Shown here: one piece after another, positions 47,901 to 61,195 of the stretch
How positions within the stretch are numbered: position 1 is the first letter of the stretch
Layout of the letters: each line of letters opens with the position of its first letter
NCBI RefSeq assembly: GCF_910591885.1
Contig: NC_063274.1
Location: 5,890,001 to 5,954,000 of the forward strand
Direction of reading: 5' to 3'
From: Bombus terrestris
Taxonomy: Eukaryota > Arthropoda > Insecta > Hymenoptera > Apidae
DNA length: 64,000 bases
Program-made: the position numbers and the translations under genes
Notes under the pieces: model-generated
Seen by the model: only the letters and a program-made list of their open reading frames with translations
Database searches by the model: none
What the model was told of the DNA's origin: nothing

Positions 47901-50604
47901 TGTGCTATGGATTTAATCTAAAATTAGATTATCTGCCAGAAATAATTCTTCGTATGGAGCCTTAGAAATCTTCAATACGATATGCGTATGTATAGGTAGT
48001 TTAAAAATAATAATCGTGTTCTGTGATAAGACAAGACAAGAAGCGTAGAATTGACGTAATAAATGAGGAAAAGTCGTTATTCCAGATGTATAGCTTGTTT
48101 TCATTGACATCACGTTCTCGTTTATCCGAAGTGTGACGTGGAACACCTGCTGAAGTTGCGTGGGCAGTTTCGAAGCAGAACCGTGTTCTCACACGTGTAA
48201 CACGTAACGTTAGCATGTTTGTCGAAGGTACGCGGTTCGTTTTGGGATAAAATCACGTTCCCATAAGCGTAGGGCAGGATGTAGAACACTTAATGATAGC
48301 GTGTGTGGTTCGTTTCGAGTTAAAATCGTATCCACACACGTGTGCAACGTGCGACGCGTTTTTCTTCTAATGTCTGTGATGACACGAGTGAGCAATTACG
48401 CGCGTGTAGCGAAGATCTATTGATCTTTTCAGTGCACGTTGCCTCATTAACAGACATCTTTAATAAGTTTCTCTGATGTATTCGACATCTCGTACTCTGC
48501 ATGTAGATATGTATGCCAATTTACGTAATTCCTCGTTTATTCCATGTTTGATATATTTTAGTCGATTCGTGATTGATGAAGGTACTAAATCGATTCGCGT
48601 TTAATGCTTCAGCAGAAACTGCTGGTTAATATCGATGGCCTTCTTTACATATTTATTTGGTTAAAAATAGGACATAGGGTAATAATTTTTTGGATGAAAT
48701 TGCTAGTTTTCTAGAAACCTTGTTCAGCATCGGATGTTTTAGAATAGAAAACAAAATCTATGATTAAACCATTGAACGATAAACGTTTATATTTGGACGT
48801 ATTAATATATTAAGAAATAATAAAAATCCCAAAAAGGACTTCCTGCTACGGGGATCGGTGTCATTAGTAGTTCCAGCGAAATTTGTAATGAGAAACAGAT
48901 GGCAAAGTTCAGACTACCTGGAACAGTTCGTTCTCTTTAAATAACTGTGTACTTTGTAAGCATATTCTATAAAAGTACGTAATATTAATTATAGTGAAAG
49001 GGCTTCTCTTTTTGTGTGTGTGTGTTTTTTTTTCTTTTTTGACGATAAATTCCAGTAATGTGAAACATTTTTTAGTTGGAAATTATACATTCATTTTTTA
49101 TACGTTATTACAAAATTCATTCGGATTTAAATATGTTCTCAAAGTTTTATCATATTTCATTCAGATTTTGATCGTGCTAAAAGAAACAAATTAAAAATAG
49201 AGGATTACAGTATTTTTAAAAAAAGCATCCCTAGAAATTGGCTAACTGTGAATTAATTAAAGCTAAAAGTAAAAGCTGAATGAAAAATGTGAAAAGAACG
49301 TTTTATAATCGATAATTTTTCGTGAATCTCGTGGACATAAAAGCTTTCAAATTAACGTTCAGATACTGTTACAATTATCAATTAATTGTCGTGAAAGATA
49401 CATTAAAGGAAAGTTTACTGTTTTACCAATACAGTGAATCGAAACAAACACACTCGAAGAATCCTCTTTTAATCCCGTTGCAGTTCTTCAATTTTGTATT
49501 TCAATTTCGCTCTCGTTTCAACAAATAGAAAGAATTTTAATATTTTAACAAACTCTGTAGCAATGAAAGATCCGAAAATGAAAATAGCAAATTGAGTTCA
49601 TAATTAAACCATTATCAATGATATTTTCACGCTATTACTATCCTTGCATTAACCATTAAACAATATAAACTAAGAACATAAAATCTCTGCAATTCTGAGT
49701 CTTTTACCAAAAAGAATTTGTAGGGCTACTACAATAAAGAGGCAGCTCTACTTTCTCGTTATTCCAATAAACCAACAAAAGTCAACTTAGTATCGATTGT
49801 CAAAGCACCAATCATAAAAGTGTTATAAATTAACAGTCGGCTAATATTCGTAGTAATAAATTTCTGAACTTTTAAATATAAAACCTATAGATTTCCTGCT
49901 CTTCCGATAAACGTAATTTAAATAGCTATCTTCTTGCCAGTCTGTGCTACTCGCTCCATTAGACGTTCATCAACGATCGCGTAATTCATCGATCACCGAA
50001 ATCGATCAGAAAGAAAGCAACGAAGAAGAAAGAAGCAATGGGTTTCATTAAACGTTCCCTAGACGGTTTCTATCTCTGCCAATTTCATTAAATCCATGAA
50101 GCCGGTCCCAGACGTATTTAGCACCGGTTTGCGGCGTGTTTCTGTTCCTTGGAGCAAAAGGCCGGTCGAAAAATACGAGCGCGCCGGGAAACATGCCGGT
50201 CCCGTAATTAACCAGCCAGAAAGATTAAAGAGGTTGGAAAGCTCTTTTCCCTTGTTCCTTTGTGGCATAGCTGCAGGACGTTGCCTCTTATTTAGATTCC
50301 CTGGCCACCGATGCCAGCCATTTTTGCCATACTCTGTGAACACTCGTAAACCACCATTCCTTCTCTTTCCCCTTGTTACGTCCAGAACGCACAAAAGAGC
50401 ACGCGATGTCTTGACGATCGCAACAAGAAGCTATTTTGAAATTGGAATCTCGAAATATTGAGCGATCTAGCAGACGGTATACTCTTTAGGATTTTAGTAT
50501 CTTTCGCAATTCGATAACCCAGGATGTATTATGAATTTGATATTTTCATGGGTAATTTAAAAAATAACATATAAGGGTAAGAGTTATTTTGAAACATACA
50601 GACT
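41955..50604. other. AT-rich spacer with several GC-richer islands
   Basis: GC-richer islands lie near 42120-42700, 43330-44300, 44800-45560, 46590-47400, 48080-48420 and 50040-50440. Each has short ORFs on both strands with no recognised domain. A 23-A run lies at 43251-43273, a GT-rich run at about 46950-47030, and a short GT repeat near 49011-49025. The 50.1-kb island repeats GCCGGTC three times. No transposon end, RNA gene or confident exon was found. Confidence 0.4.
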
Positions 50605-50849
50605 CAAGATAGGTCACTTCATCACGCATTCTCGCCTTATCGGAAAACAGAACACGGTATCTTGTGAATATAGCAACACCAAGGAACACCATCGAACATT
50701 TGCTTTGCTACGACACCAAATTCGAAGACACAAGACGCAACTTCGCCATACTCGATGATATACAATCGTTTCTAAGTAATAGAACACAATGTAAGAGAAC
50801 TTTAATTTTCCTAAAAGAAGCGTACAAAACGTACCAACTTGCTAAATAA
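50605..50849 (+). pseudogene. LINE (I/Jockey-like) 3' coding remnant
   Basis: The distal end of non-LTR retrotransposon polyproteins, past the reverse transcriptase, often reads GH-x-THS followed by a Cys-rich patch and an EHLL-x-C segment. Here one frame gives IGHFITHSRL...SCEY (about 50609-50675), and a shifted frame continues TPRNTIEHLLCYDTKFEDTRR to a stop at 50847-50849. The change of frame near 50675-50685 and the absence of any upstream reverse transcriptase show a 5'-truncated, broken copy. An AT-rich tail follows, possibly 3' UTR to about 51015. The family is judged from pattern only. Confidence 0.45.
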
Positions 50850-51258
50850 CTAAATACTAATTAACTAAATGCTAACAACATCACTAACAACAACTGTACC
50901 AAACTTAGCATGTAAATTTTATTTAGCATACATATATTTATAGAATACTTGTAATCGTAGTCGCTAGTACCTCACGAGGCAATTAGAGCGCCGATAAGCA
51001 ATTAATAAAAGAGAATTACGAAGTTTCTGATTTGGAGGAAATCCTGAAACTTTGTCGAAAATCCGACAATCAGGGTGCTGTAAATTTGAAGATTAAATTA
51101 TCGACAGCGATCAATCAATATGCATTCCGAGCGTACCAAGGAAAGCTTGGGTATTTCAATTAAAATGCACATCAAACATCTTTTAGCATTCAGGTTACAA
51201 ACATCGAACAAAGCATACAAGATACGTTCGATTATTCAAGATTTTAACCGGCCAAATT

Positions 51259-51690
51259 TTAAGAGACAGAATTTGATCGTATAAATCGATTGAAGAGTAC
51301 TGCAAATAAAACGTCGTGTTTTCGCGCAGCGTTGACCCTTGACGAAGGGTCATCGTCGAAGAAAAACTTTTCTTCCTCCTCTGGTATACCTTTTGGGAGG
51401 TTTTTGTTTCCGTGCGAAGAAGATTCGCCAACTCCTCTGAAGGAGACCGCGATCTCCAGAAATTGAGTGCGTCGTTGGAATCGTCGGTGGTGAAAGCACC
51501 CATGGGAGAATGAGGGTTTACCGCCTACGTTACGTTGGCCGCGTTTGCGATTCCAGCGTTTATGAGGTTTTGTCCCTTTGTAAGTGGCGCTGCCGGATTT
51601 CCTGGAATTGACGTGGTCTCGGGGGAAACCATCGTGTTTGCTAATGCGTGTTTGTTGTGTATATAAGTCATCGGGATGAGGTACTCCCAT
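51259..51690 (-). CDS. Unrecognised GC-richer open frame, possible exon or old transposon fragment
   Basis: The minus strand has a 143-codon frame beginning MGVPHPDDLYTQQTRIS, with an acidic EEEEKFFFDDD stretch near its end. A second, overlapping minus-strand frame also reads like protein (PGNPAAPLTKGQ, then a TAG, then MGAFTTDDSNDALNFW, open to 51195). At most one is real. If the second is the true one, the TAG near 51523 makes it a broken copy. No domain is recognised and no clear splice sites frame it. Confidence 0.22.
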   Translation of the reverse strand: MGVPHPDDLYTQQTRISKHDGFPRDHVNSRKSGSATYKGTKPHKRWNRKRGQRNVGGKPSFSHGCFHHRRFQRRTQFLEIAVSFRGVGESSSHGNKNLPKGIPEEEEKFFFDDDPSSRVNAARKHDVLFAVLFNRFIRSNSVS

Positions 51691-51779
51691 GATCGAAGCA
51701 ACGATTATTATGGGAATATTCGTGGTATTTGCTTCGTAGTTGAGTTGAGTATTATCGTTTACTGTGAGTACGGTGCATC

Positions 51780-53456
51780 GAAAGTGGCATGGCGAAGATG
51801 ACGATTTATATTGAAATTTGTTGTGCAGCTATATAAATATAAATATCGTAACAAAAGTGGAGCACAAAGATTGTCAAAAATCCAGAAGCCTAATGGTGTG
51901 CAGGAAGCACATGATATATTCACAACGTTTTCATCTTTACACTTTTGATGAATTTATTCGATATACTGTAATGGGTTGCCGTATTTAAATTTTCGATAAA
52001 GTATAGTAATTCTACAGCATCTCAGCTGTATCTCAATTCATCAGCATTTTTTGTGTTTGTCGATTTTGGGCGAGGATACTTCTTCTAATGTATGGAATAT
52101 CTTTTATATGTTATAGTATCAGTGTAGGTAATAATTAGTTGAATAGACCTGACTAAATTTATAACTCATTAATAGAAAGTTAATATCGCTAAAATAATCA
52201 GACTATTAACCCTTTGCACTCGGAATTTTATTTCAATTTCGTTAGCAGCTCTCAACGCTTTCAAGTGTTTTATTTGAAATTTACTTTAACTAAAAGATAA
52301 GACAATTGAAATAAATAAAGGAAGAAAGAAATTCACTTGAATACCAGTTTTATTCATACTATTGTTGTATTTTTTAATTTTTAAATGTATGATATATCTT
52401 GAAACAATTTCCAGGATGCAATCATGATTTTCTTTCGCAAAAGAAAAAAAAATGGGACTGAAAGAACGTCGAGTGGAACTCGACAAAGGAGCTCCTGAGA
52501 TAAAAACTGATGTCGAATCACACTCGACATAGGAGTGCAAAGTGTTAAACGTTCTAGCAATTCGGCTTCGATAACTCAAACAGCCTTCAATTCCGTATTT
52601 AAACTTAATATTAATTTAGTGGTCGAGTTTTACAGATGACATAGCTCGTAACAATATACAGCGGCTTGCCGAGTTAAAATTACTCTCCTCGAATAAATTC
52701 TAATAGAAACGTAAACGACTACCTTCCCCTCTCGTAATATACGGCGTGAGATTCCTTTTAGTTAACGTTGTCAGAATTACAAGATTCTTTTATAACCATG
52801 ACCATATAAGCGTACGAATATCTTTTTACTTCTACGATATATGTAACTAATCTCGTACTTTTTAAATCTTATGTACAGTAGCGTGCGTATGAATAGAAAA
52901 AGTGCGTTATATGGTTATATCATATAGAATTTAATTTAGTTTGTAATTATTATCTAAAAACGAAGTTTAAAAGCTATTCTAAATTTATCATGCTTCGAAG
53001 TACAAGAGATATATTTCTAAATCCTACTGGTGGAAAAATATTACTTCTTTTTTACTTTTCTCCGTTATAATTGATATCGACTTCCGCAATTATTAGTACT
53101 TGCAGTTGTAGACTAATTTCGAACCACTTTCACGCCAAGTGTACGCCAAGTTTCTGCATTGAATCAAATTGTGCAGTTTAACTGCAGTATTGACTTTCCT
53201 TCGTGCCATTCCTTATTAACGTATGAGGAATTTCAGATTCATAACGTGGGACAGCGTCTGCTCAATAAATATGTAAATAGAATTTTTACGACCTCCTCTG
53301 TTCTCCAGAGAATGAGAATCTTCATTTTTGATCTGGGTGAATCTGCATCAATTGCTATCGAAGCGAAAAGATATCCATAATCCCATGAAATTGCTATTAA
53401 TATCGATTTCGAAGTCTATGTTTGTTACAAACTAATCATATGATATTTTACGTGTA
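51780..53456. other. AT-rich spacer, nothing recognised
   Basis: Only short ORFs without recognisable domains are present. No repeats or transposon ends were seen. Confidence 0.45.
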
Positions 53457-53537
53457 TTAGGTTGGCAACTAAGTGATTGCGGATTTTCTCTATACCACCT
53501 AATGACAAACTCCGCAATTATTTAGTTGCCAATCCAA
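53457..53537. mobile_element. Hairpin MITE, family B copy 2 (81 bp)
   Basis: The left end is TTAGGTTGGCAACTAAGTG and the right end, reverse-complemented, is TTGGATTGGCAACTAAATA. TA flanks both sides (53455-53456, 53538-53539). Same length and inner motif (CCACCTAATGACAAA) as the copy at 41872, with a few mismatches in the right arm. Confidence 0.9.
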
Positions 53538-53539
53538 TA

Positions 53540-56537
53540 CATGCAGATACAAAAAACTTCCATATATGGAAACATGTATAAAAATATTAGTTTTCACGGA
53601 GCTTCAAAAGTATGTCAAAAAATTATATCCAAGTATTTTATTGTAGAAATAAAACACTCATTCGGAATGTTTAATTAATACATTCTCTGTGATGTAGAAT
53701 CAAATAACAGTCTTTGTCCACCCAATAAATAGTTTGCTTTTGATGTTACATATTCACGAGTCGTAAATGGTGTTAACGTATGGAAACTGTGTTTGAACTG
53801 AAATTCGTAAGTGTAGAATTTGTGTAATAATTTGTACATTTTTACGTTAAATTTGTGCCGTAATTAACACTATTCTTCTATTATGTGTACTATGTCAAAT
53901 TGTTCGTTCAAACATCTAGTTACTATAGCACAGTGTAAAGTACAATTTATGCGATACCGTGATTCGAACGTGCAATCATTCGCAAAAGTATTTCAACAAT
54001 TATCGTAGAAAATTGGTATTGATACATTACGCGCGTTATATAAAACAGCTTGAAGCATTAACATTCTAATAAGACAAGACTATCGCGATTATATTGGTAA
54101 CATTTGAAATATATATCACGATTACAAGATATTTACTGGGAACATGCACTAAATTAGCATTGAATATTTGCCTTAAACGTATAATTAGTATTATTAAAGA
54201 TGGGTTCCATTAATATCGAAACTTATTAATATACTGGATAATTGAATGTTCAAATACTTTTGTATCATCAGCAAAATATATAGACACTTGCACCGAATAT
54301 CTCGTAATTGTTATATACATTTTCATTGCAATGTTAATGAAATTTCAAAATGTTCCGTATTACACACGCGATATATTCACAAAAGCCGAAAGATTTCTAG
54401 TATCTATATACTTCCGTGAGCCACTGTATAAACACGATATTACTTACGGAATAATATACCTTCTCAAATAGTCTGCACAAATTCGAAGTACGAGTTCGCG
54501 CGACTTTATCGTTTCTCCAATAATTTTCGAAAATCTGACTGGCTGGCGAGCAATCTCGGAGATAGTCCGCAGAGGGAAACGGGCGAGAAATACCAGTCGT
54601 ATTATTAAACGCGAGCATGGGATACGTGGAGAAAAAAAAGGAAAATTGCCACGTGGAGATTCTCGTCGGACACGCCTCCTGTATCTTAGTCAGCTTCTCC
54701 AGTTTGCAATTTACTCGACGCTGGAAAATGTATACGTTTCCGTTATTTACCATTCGTGTAACACGAGCAGTCGGTTCAAAGCATCCACCAGTATACATAT
54801 GTATACATTGCCTCTTCATGATCGCCTCTGTTTCCTCTATTATATCCTCGTCAATTTATGCTTTCCAATATCGAGACTCTTTGCCTTTGAAGTTGCAAAA
54901 ACACGATTTTACGTGATTTTCGTAGTATACAAAAAAGAGGAGGGTGGAAAGAGGGTAGAAGGGAAAAAAGGGTCTACGAATTTCTTCTTACATGTAAATA
55001 TGTAAATTGCAATATGAAATTTAAATATACGATAATATATATATATATATATATATATATGGAAGAAATTCTGATTTGAGAATAAAAATATATATTACAT
55101 ATGTGAAACATCGAAGATACAAAATTTTTATTGACGCATTCATATAAAAGTATTATATTATGTGTAGTCGAAAATATTCAATAGACAATGCAATATATTT
55201 GTAATATACATTTCAATACAATATATAGTAATATAAATTAATGTACAAGAATATATTAAATATCTATGTTGAAACACGAGAAATGCAAAATTTTAATAAA
55301 TTCATCAATTCATGATATAGAAATATTAAACATAGTTGAAAAATTGGTAAAATTGTAATAAATCCAGTGATATAAAAATATTAAAGAAATATGGAAGAAA
55401 TATTATATGTATTATAATCATACGTTGTCTGTATTATTCGTAATTGTAAGATAAATACATGCGACGTAGATAGAACAAACGTGCATAACACGTGTTTAAA
55501 AAGTCTGTGTAATAAATTACGTAACGCGAGTAAAACATTAAAGTTGAGAAGATTAGAAAAAGCTTTAAGAATATGCGAGAATTTATTCATTGACCTGTTT
55601 CAAATTTTAAGCTGCTTACCAGCTGTCCTAATATTCATAGCAATTAGCAAATTATGTTTTTTATTTAGAACGAAAGGGTGTTACATCCGATGAGATTTAA
55701 AAAAAAAACTTCAATCCTTAATATGCATACGACGTGATAAAAATGTTAGCACGTAAGAAATAATCGTTTTAATTCAGTGAAAAGTACTTGAGTACACTGG
55801 GAAAAGAGAGCACACACAGCATCTGTAATATTTCATCATCTTTATTTTGAATATTTCTCATCCACGCGGTAAACATTAACATACACAATGGAAATCCTGT
55901 TCTATAGTGTGCTTTAATCCTTTAATCGCTCGTGAACTCTACAAATCTGGCTGTACACCCTTCTCGGAAAACCACCTTTGTATTTTAATAATACAACTAC
56001 CGCATTGTCGCTTAGATCATCTCGCAACCATCTCGCTCCTATATACAATATCTCCTTTTCTCATTCTTATCCAATTTACATTGTAAATGGCTTTTTCATA
56101 GAAAAAGACTGTGAACCTCGGGCACACCATCATTTTTCAAGAAACAAAGGATGAAACTGGTCCAGAACAAAAACCATACAACTCTCGTTGAAGCTCAGCG
56201 AAAATAGAAAAAACAATAAAAAAAGAAAAAAAAAAGAAAAACAGAGGGTCGAATTAAAAAGATCCAGAATTCATTGAAACTGCGTTCGATCACTGATATT
56301 GCTTTCAATTACGAAAAAGGTCCTGGAAAAAAGATTTCGAAACTACCATTCTCTCGTTCAACTCTTCCCCATATTGTTTTAAACTAGCAATAATCGCACC
56401 TCGATAGAATCCCATTGGTTACGATATCGCCATCGCGCAAAGCTCTTGCCCATATCGATCGGTACAATCATTTTTAACATAAAACTATCGTTCTTATTTT
56501 TAGTGTTTTTATTTTTATATATAACAAACTTTTCTAG
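53540..56537. other. AT-rich spacer with AT dinucleotide repeat
   Basis: An uninterrupted AT repeat lies at 55035-55060. A modest GC-richer patch at 54440-54820 has short ORFs on both strands, none recognised. The end of this stretch, about 56505-56537, is T-rich and finishes CTTTTCTAG, resembling a 3' splice site. Confidence 0.45.
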
Positions 56538-56846
56538 AAGACAGTTGCGTTTAGTTATCGCTGTATTGTAGACGTTGTAACGCGATGCATAAGATCGGTC
56601 ATGCGTCTGAAACATCTGAAACGAAAACCTGACAGCGTGCAGGACTATTCCAAGTTCGTTCGCGCCACTTTGACAGTAGAAGAGTCACGCTTATACATTA
56701 TTCATATGGCAAGGGATGAGAGCGCGAGATACATTGTACTTACGAACATCAATATGCGTGATTTCGAGATGCCCTTATTTCCAGTCAAAGAATATCTGCG
56801 GCCAACTGTCGACCGTTGGCGCGAGAAACTATTGGTCTATCGATAA
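56538..56846 (+). CDS. Possible terminal coding exon (102 codons), function unknown
   Basis: A T-rich run ending TTTTCTAG at 56537 is a good 3' splice site. From AAG at 56538 a single frame runs 102 codons to TAA at 56844-56846. AATAAA follows at 56879-56884, as expected for a last exon. The peptide is evenly mixed in charge and hydrophobicity, without low complexity; it includes RATLTVEESRLYIIHMA and ends PTVDRWREKLLVYR. The exon is noticeably less AT-rich than its flanks. I recognise no domain. An alternative is a stand-alone 81-codon gene starting at the ATG at 56601. Chance cannot be excluded without comparison to relatives. No upstream exon was identified, and the phase of the acceptor is inferred. 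Confidence 0.35.
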   Translation, partial: KTVAFSYRCIVDVVTRCIRSVMRLKHLKRKPDSVQDYSKFVRATLTVEESRLYIIHMARDESARYIVLTNINMRDFEMPLFPVKEYLRPTVDRWREKLLVYR

Positions 56847-56878
56847 CCAGATTTCCTTTTTTTCCCCTTGATCACGCG

Positions 56879-56884
56879 AATAAA
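56879..56884 (+). terminator. Poly(A) signal AATAAA
   Basis: AATAAA lies 33 bp after the stop of the possible exon at 56538-56846, followed by a T-rich stretch. Its relevance depends on that exon being real. Confidence 0.3.
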
Positions 56885-56889
56885 TCATT

Positions 56890-59800
56890 CTGTTGCATCG
56901 TTCATTTGCCATGTTTCTTAATCATTTTTATTAGGCGTGTGTAAACATCAGCGCGTGCAAAATATTTATCCTATGAGATTAAATTTGCCTTTTAAATTTT
57001 GTTCCATTTCTATCAGTTGAGGTCTTTAAAAGCTGATCAACTTAATTTTCTGATAATTTCTCAATTTCATTATCCAGATACATTATCGGTATTCGATTTA
57101 TTCCTTATCTATTATTTTTACCTTCATTAACTTTATTAACTTGATTATTTCCGTAAGTTCGTCCTTTCCTTTTCTTTTTCTTTTTGCGGAAAAATGGCGT
57201 AACCGTGATGAACTCGTAAATAAAGTTTTCAAAATTGCATTTGTAACATTATCGTTCCCTTGCATTTTTTATAGCAGAATTAATACTATTAATAGTAGAC
57301 TTTCTCAGCTTACGGAATTATACGATATAACTTTTCAACTGTTTAATCATCGATCGTAAAAGAGGAGGAATTCCTCATCATTTTTTCATTATTGAGCTTT
57401 GCGAATAATCGGAATATTCATGTAATTTTCTTGTATGTCTGTATGCGCTTAAATTTGGATAAGTGCCATGAATGTTCTGCAGATATAAATTTAGCATTTC
57501 AAGAAGATTAAAGACTTTCTTTACTCCGTCCAGACAATTTTTTAATATACAAAATGTGTATTAATTGTATAAATTACTTTAAGACAAAATGAAGAAACTG
57601 TAGCAGTTCTATTTCGAAAAAATTTCCAATTCCACGGTTAATAATTCTTACGAATCTGAAATAATAAAAATAATTATTCGTTGAATCACGTGCTTGATTT
57701 GTACTTTGATTAAACATATTATGTTTCGAAGAAACCGAGAAAATTTTATTTTAAACAACGGCATATACGTTAACCTAATAATATATATTTCATTGTATTA
57801 TTTTCACGAAGCTTGATACGCTCGTTTCTACCTGTTTAATATTCAATTCCCTTTATGATAGTAATCTGAACATATAAATACGAGATTTTTGCAATTTTGT
57901 TTATTTTCTGAGAAAGAACTTTCAATATGGGATATTTGTCGTGATAGATGCGAAGAGATACAAAAAATAATAGCTACATCGGTTTTTAAAAATTGAAGCT
58001 ATTTTCGTTTTTACACGTTCGATGGCAATCTGAATTAATTACGAGGCACATGACAAATGATTGGAATAAATTAATTTGCCAATAGCAGAATTGCGTGAAT
58101 TTCAAGAAGGCACCTACATAATAACGTTCGTTATTTACGAGTTCGTTTATGTTACAGTGCTAGCACGTTGCATATAAATTTGTTGGACATTGACAAGTCT
58201 GCCAATAGTTAGTACAGCGTTATATTTGTACGTGCTGATACGTCTACCAATATTTCATCGTACATTTCCCATATTCGCGTAATTTTATTTAATATAACGT
58301 GTCCAGCTCATAGCGTCGTTTCATAATATTCTATACGTCAAAATTATTCACGCGTGACAGAAAAAAAAGATCGCGTATTTGGCGGCACCAACCAACCGTA
58401 TAAAATAATTCATTCAAACTTTTAGCGAGTAGGTTATCTAGAATTAAAAATCGTTTTTCTTTCTTTTTTTTTTTTTTAATCAACTCGTTTCACTCGAACG
58501 ATTGTCCGTCACGAAATTTTCATGAAAACTGCAGGTAAAAGCTGTCTGGCATGGTAACACGTACTCGGCTGTGTAAAATTCTAAAACGAGAATGGCAAAA
58601 CGCGATGAATAAAATCAAAATTTTAAGATTTTGACACGGTAAACCATGGAATAATGGGAATAAAATTTATTATTGCCAGCGTTGAGCCGGCAGCGTTAAA
58701 ACGGCGCTGATACGGCGAAGATGATACATTAAACCGCTTTTGCAATATTTCACGGATGCACCATTATTCTGTTTTAGTACTCCATTTTTCCCCAGCCGCG
58801 TATATCCTTCTTTTCGTTGCCGGTTATCGTATAGTTTAAGGTAATCCGACCGGAATTCGCAATAATTTATGACGCGTGTTAACATCCTGATGCCGTAACA
58901 TTCGTAATCGATCTTGTAATAATAACTCACGGTTGAAAGGGATAAGTTATACGATTTAAGTGCAAACCATGATATAGTGTAATACTTACGATTATTTCGT
59001 TCCATTTATTGGCAATATATTCATCTTATTGTTAGGAACGCGATTAATTTAAAAAGGTCAGTCTCTTAAAATTTTGTGCAATAAAATGTCCAATTTTATT
59101 AGATGGACGATAAATTCGTCGAGTTTACAAGTCATATTTTATACGATTTTATATTTCATAGTCGAAATACGAACTCCTTTTTAATTATTGGAAATAAAAT
59201 GTATGTATTTCTCCTTTTTCAAAAAATGTCCGCATTTCGATAATGGTTAGAAAAATGTTTCAGCGAAATAACCGGCAGCACTGTTATAACTGGGTCAATT
59301 GCATATCTTGAGCAATTGGATCAATATTATTAGTGAAATTTTACAAATTGCCAGTTATCGATGTTAATAAATTCTTTTTCCGATAACATACCTTAGGAAA
59401 TAAATTTCGCAAATTGCAAGAGAGCCGATCGTTGTATTTAATGTAAACTTGTAAAATTGTTAAAACAATTCTATTTGTGCAACGGAAATCTATAACCAAC
59501 GATTTATAACTTGTTGATGCACAGATATTTGGTAGAGCACGAACCTTATGCAAATTCATTGTATTTACGAGCGTGAGGAAATGGAAACTATATAGAAATT
59601 TATTTCACTCAGTGAATATTATCACGAAGATTGTGCTTTGAATAATTTACACATTTTTGCATATTATTTATTTACCACGTTCCTCATAAATGAAGATCAC
59701 AGAAAAATTACATCTTAAGTAAATTTCTGTCTTTTTGAGTTTAAAGTAGCTTTATGACTAACAAATAAATATTTTAATATAAAATCGTCAAAAATGTAAA

Positions 59801-61195
59801 TTCCTGTTGGATTAAAAAAGGTGCTCGAAGGAATTTTGTAGAAAGCACAGCTACGACTGTTAAGACAAGCAATATTTTAATATCAGGACAAGCTGTATTT
59901 TTTAAAATATTGAAGAATATAGACACATTATTCCTTGTAAAGTTATTTTAACGTTATTTCTGAAAAATATATTATATTAAAAATTAGTTTAAAATTATTG
60001 CTTCGATAGAAATTTTCAAATATAGAAACATTCGCAACCTAACAATTAATTTCCGAATTATTCTCTCTAATAAAATCTGCTTGCTTCAGGATACTAATAA
60101 AACAAAATTATCTGCAACTACCTTATCGACAAAAAGTATCTCGGCCCATTCTGTCGATCGAAACAATCGCAACGATGTTAATTCCCTATCAGAATAAGTC
60201 GTGTGGCGAGGCAACCACGGCGACCTCGGTGAAATTCTTTCGAATCGTCGTATACACGTCGGAACAATGGTTCCCTCAGCCCCTTTATCGCACAATTCCA
60301 CCGGGCAGAAATGTCATTTCTTTCGCGGAGGTTGCTCATTGTGGCCGCCATGAATCGGCAACAAAAGCCGTTGTCAAAGTACTTTCGGCATGCGAACAAG
60401 AAATTATTACGTAGCAATGGAGCGGAGCTCGTTCGTGAAAGCAAGAAATAACGAGCTCCACACTCTAATTACTCCCGCATCGATACGAACCAAGGAGGGA
60501 AAGATAGAGAAAACTTTCTTTCGTTTAATTCTTTGCCGGAAATGGTATCGCTGCGCGCGCCCTCGTGTTCGCCAAGTCACCACGACATTGAAACCAGCCG
60601 AGTATTTTCACTCTGTAATAAGGTCGACGGATATTTTGTTGACAATAAGCTGGCGAGCAATAAATGGCGAGATAGCGACGAATTGAATACGTTTTCGGGG
60701 TAAAGAGCGAAGAGAAATCGCACAGGCGATGGACTAAATCAAAGAACTGGGGCAAACTGCGGCCGCTCGATGGCAGACAGCAAAAGAAGGATCTTTCGAT
60801 TAGCGGATTCAATTAGAAATTGTATTTGTCGCGAACTTGCAGCTTCTACCTTCTCTTTTCGTTTCGTGCAGATCGTCATTTGTGAAATTTTCTGATTGTA
60901 CTGAGAAAATGATACGTACGTTCTGGATATCGAGGTTAAGGAGGAAAGGTTCGTTGGTAATATGGGTACCTTAAACTGTCGTAATTGTACGACATGGCTC
61001 TTTTTCTCATTGCGTTTGTTTCGTACGTTTTCAATAAATATATTCTAAGTAACGTGGTATACACTGGCTCACGAAAACTTGTTCTCTATCGGATCGATAA
61101 TTTCGAAGGATCCACATTACTAAGATTTTTCATGTAATATCTGCTTTGGAATAGTTCCATTTTCTACTTCATCTGTGTATACTGATATCTATTTT
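56890..61195. other. AT-rich spacer, one GC-richer island
   Basis: The stretch to about 60060 is strongly AT-rich with no recognisable feature apart from a 12-T run near 58468-58479. The island at about 60100-60780 has overlapping ORFs of 70-98 codons on both strands, none recognised. Confidence 0.45.

Noticed and set aside
53960..54000. GATTCGAACG, resembling the T-arm of a tRNA on the minus strand
   Set aside because: Flanking bases do not form the T stem or an acceptor stem, and no D-arm or anticodon arm was found.
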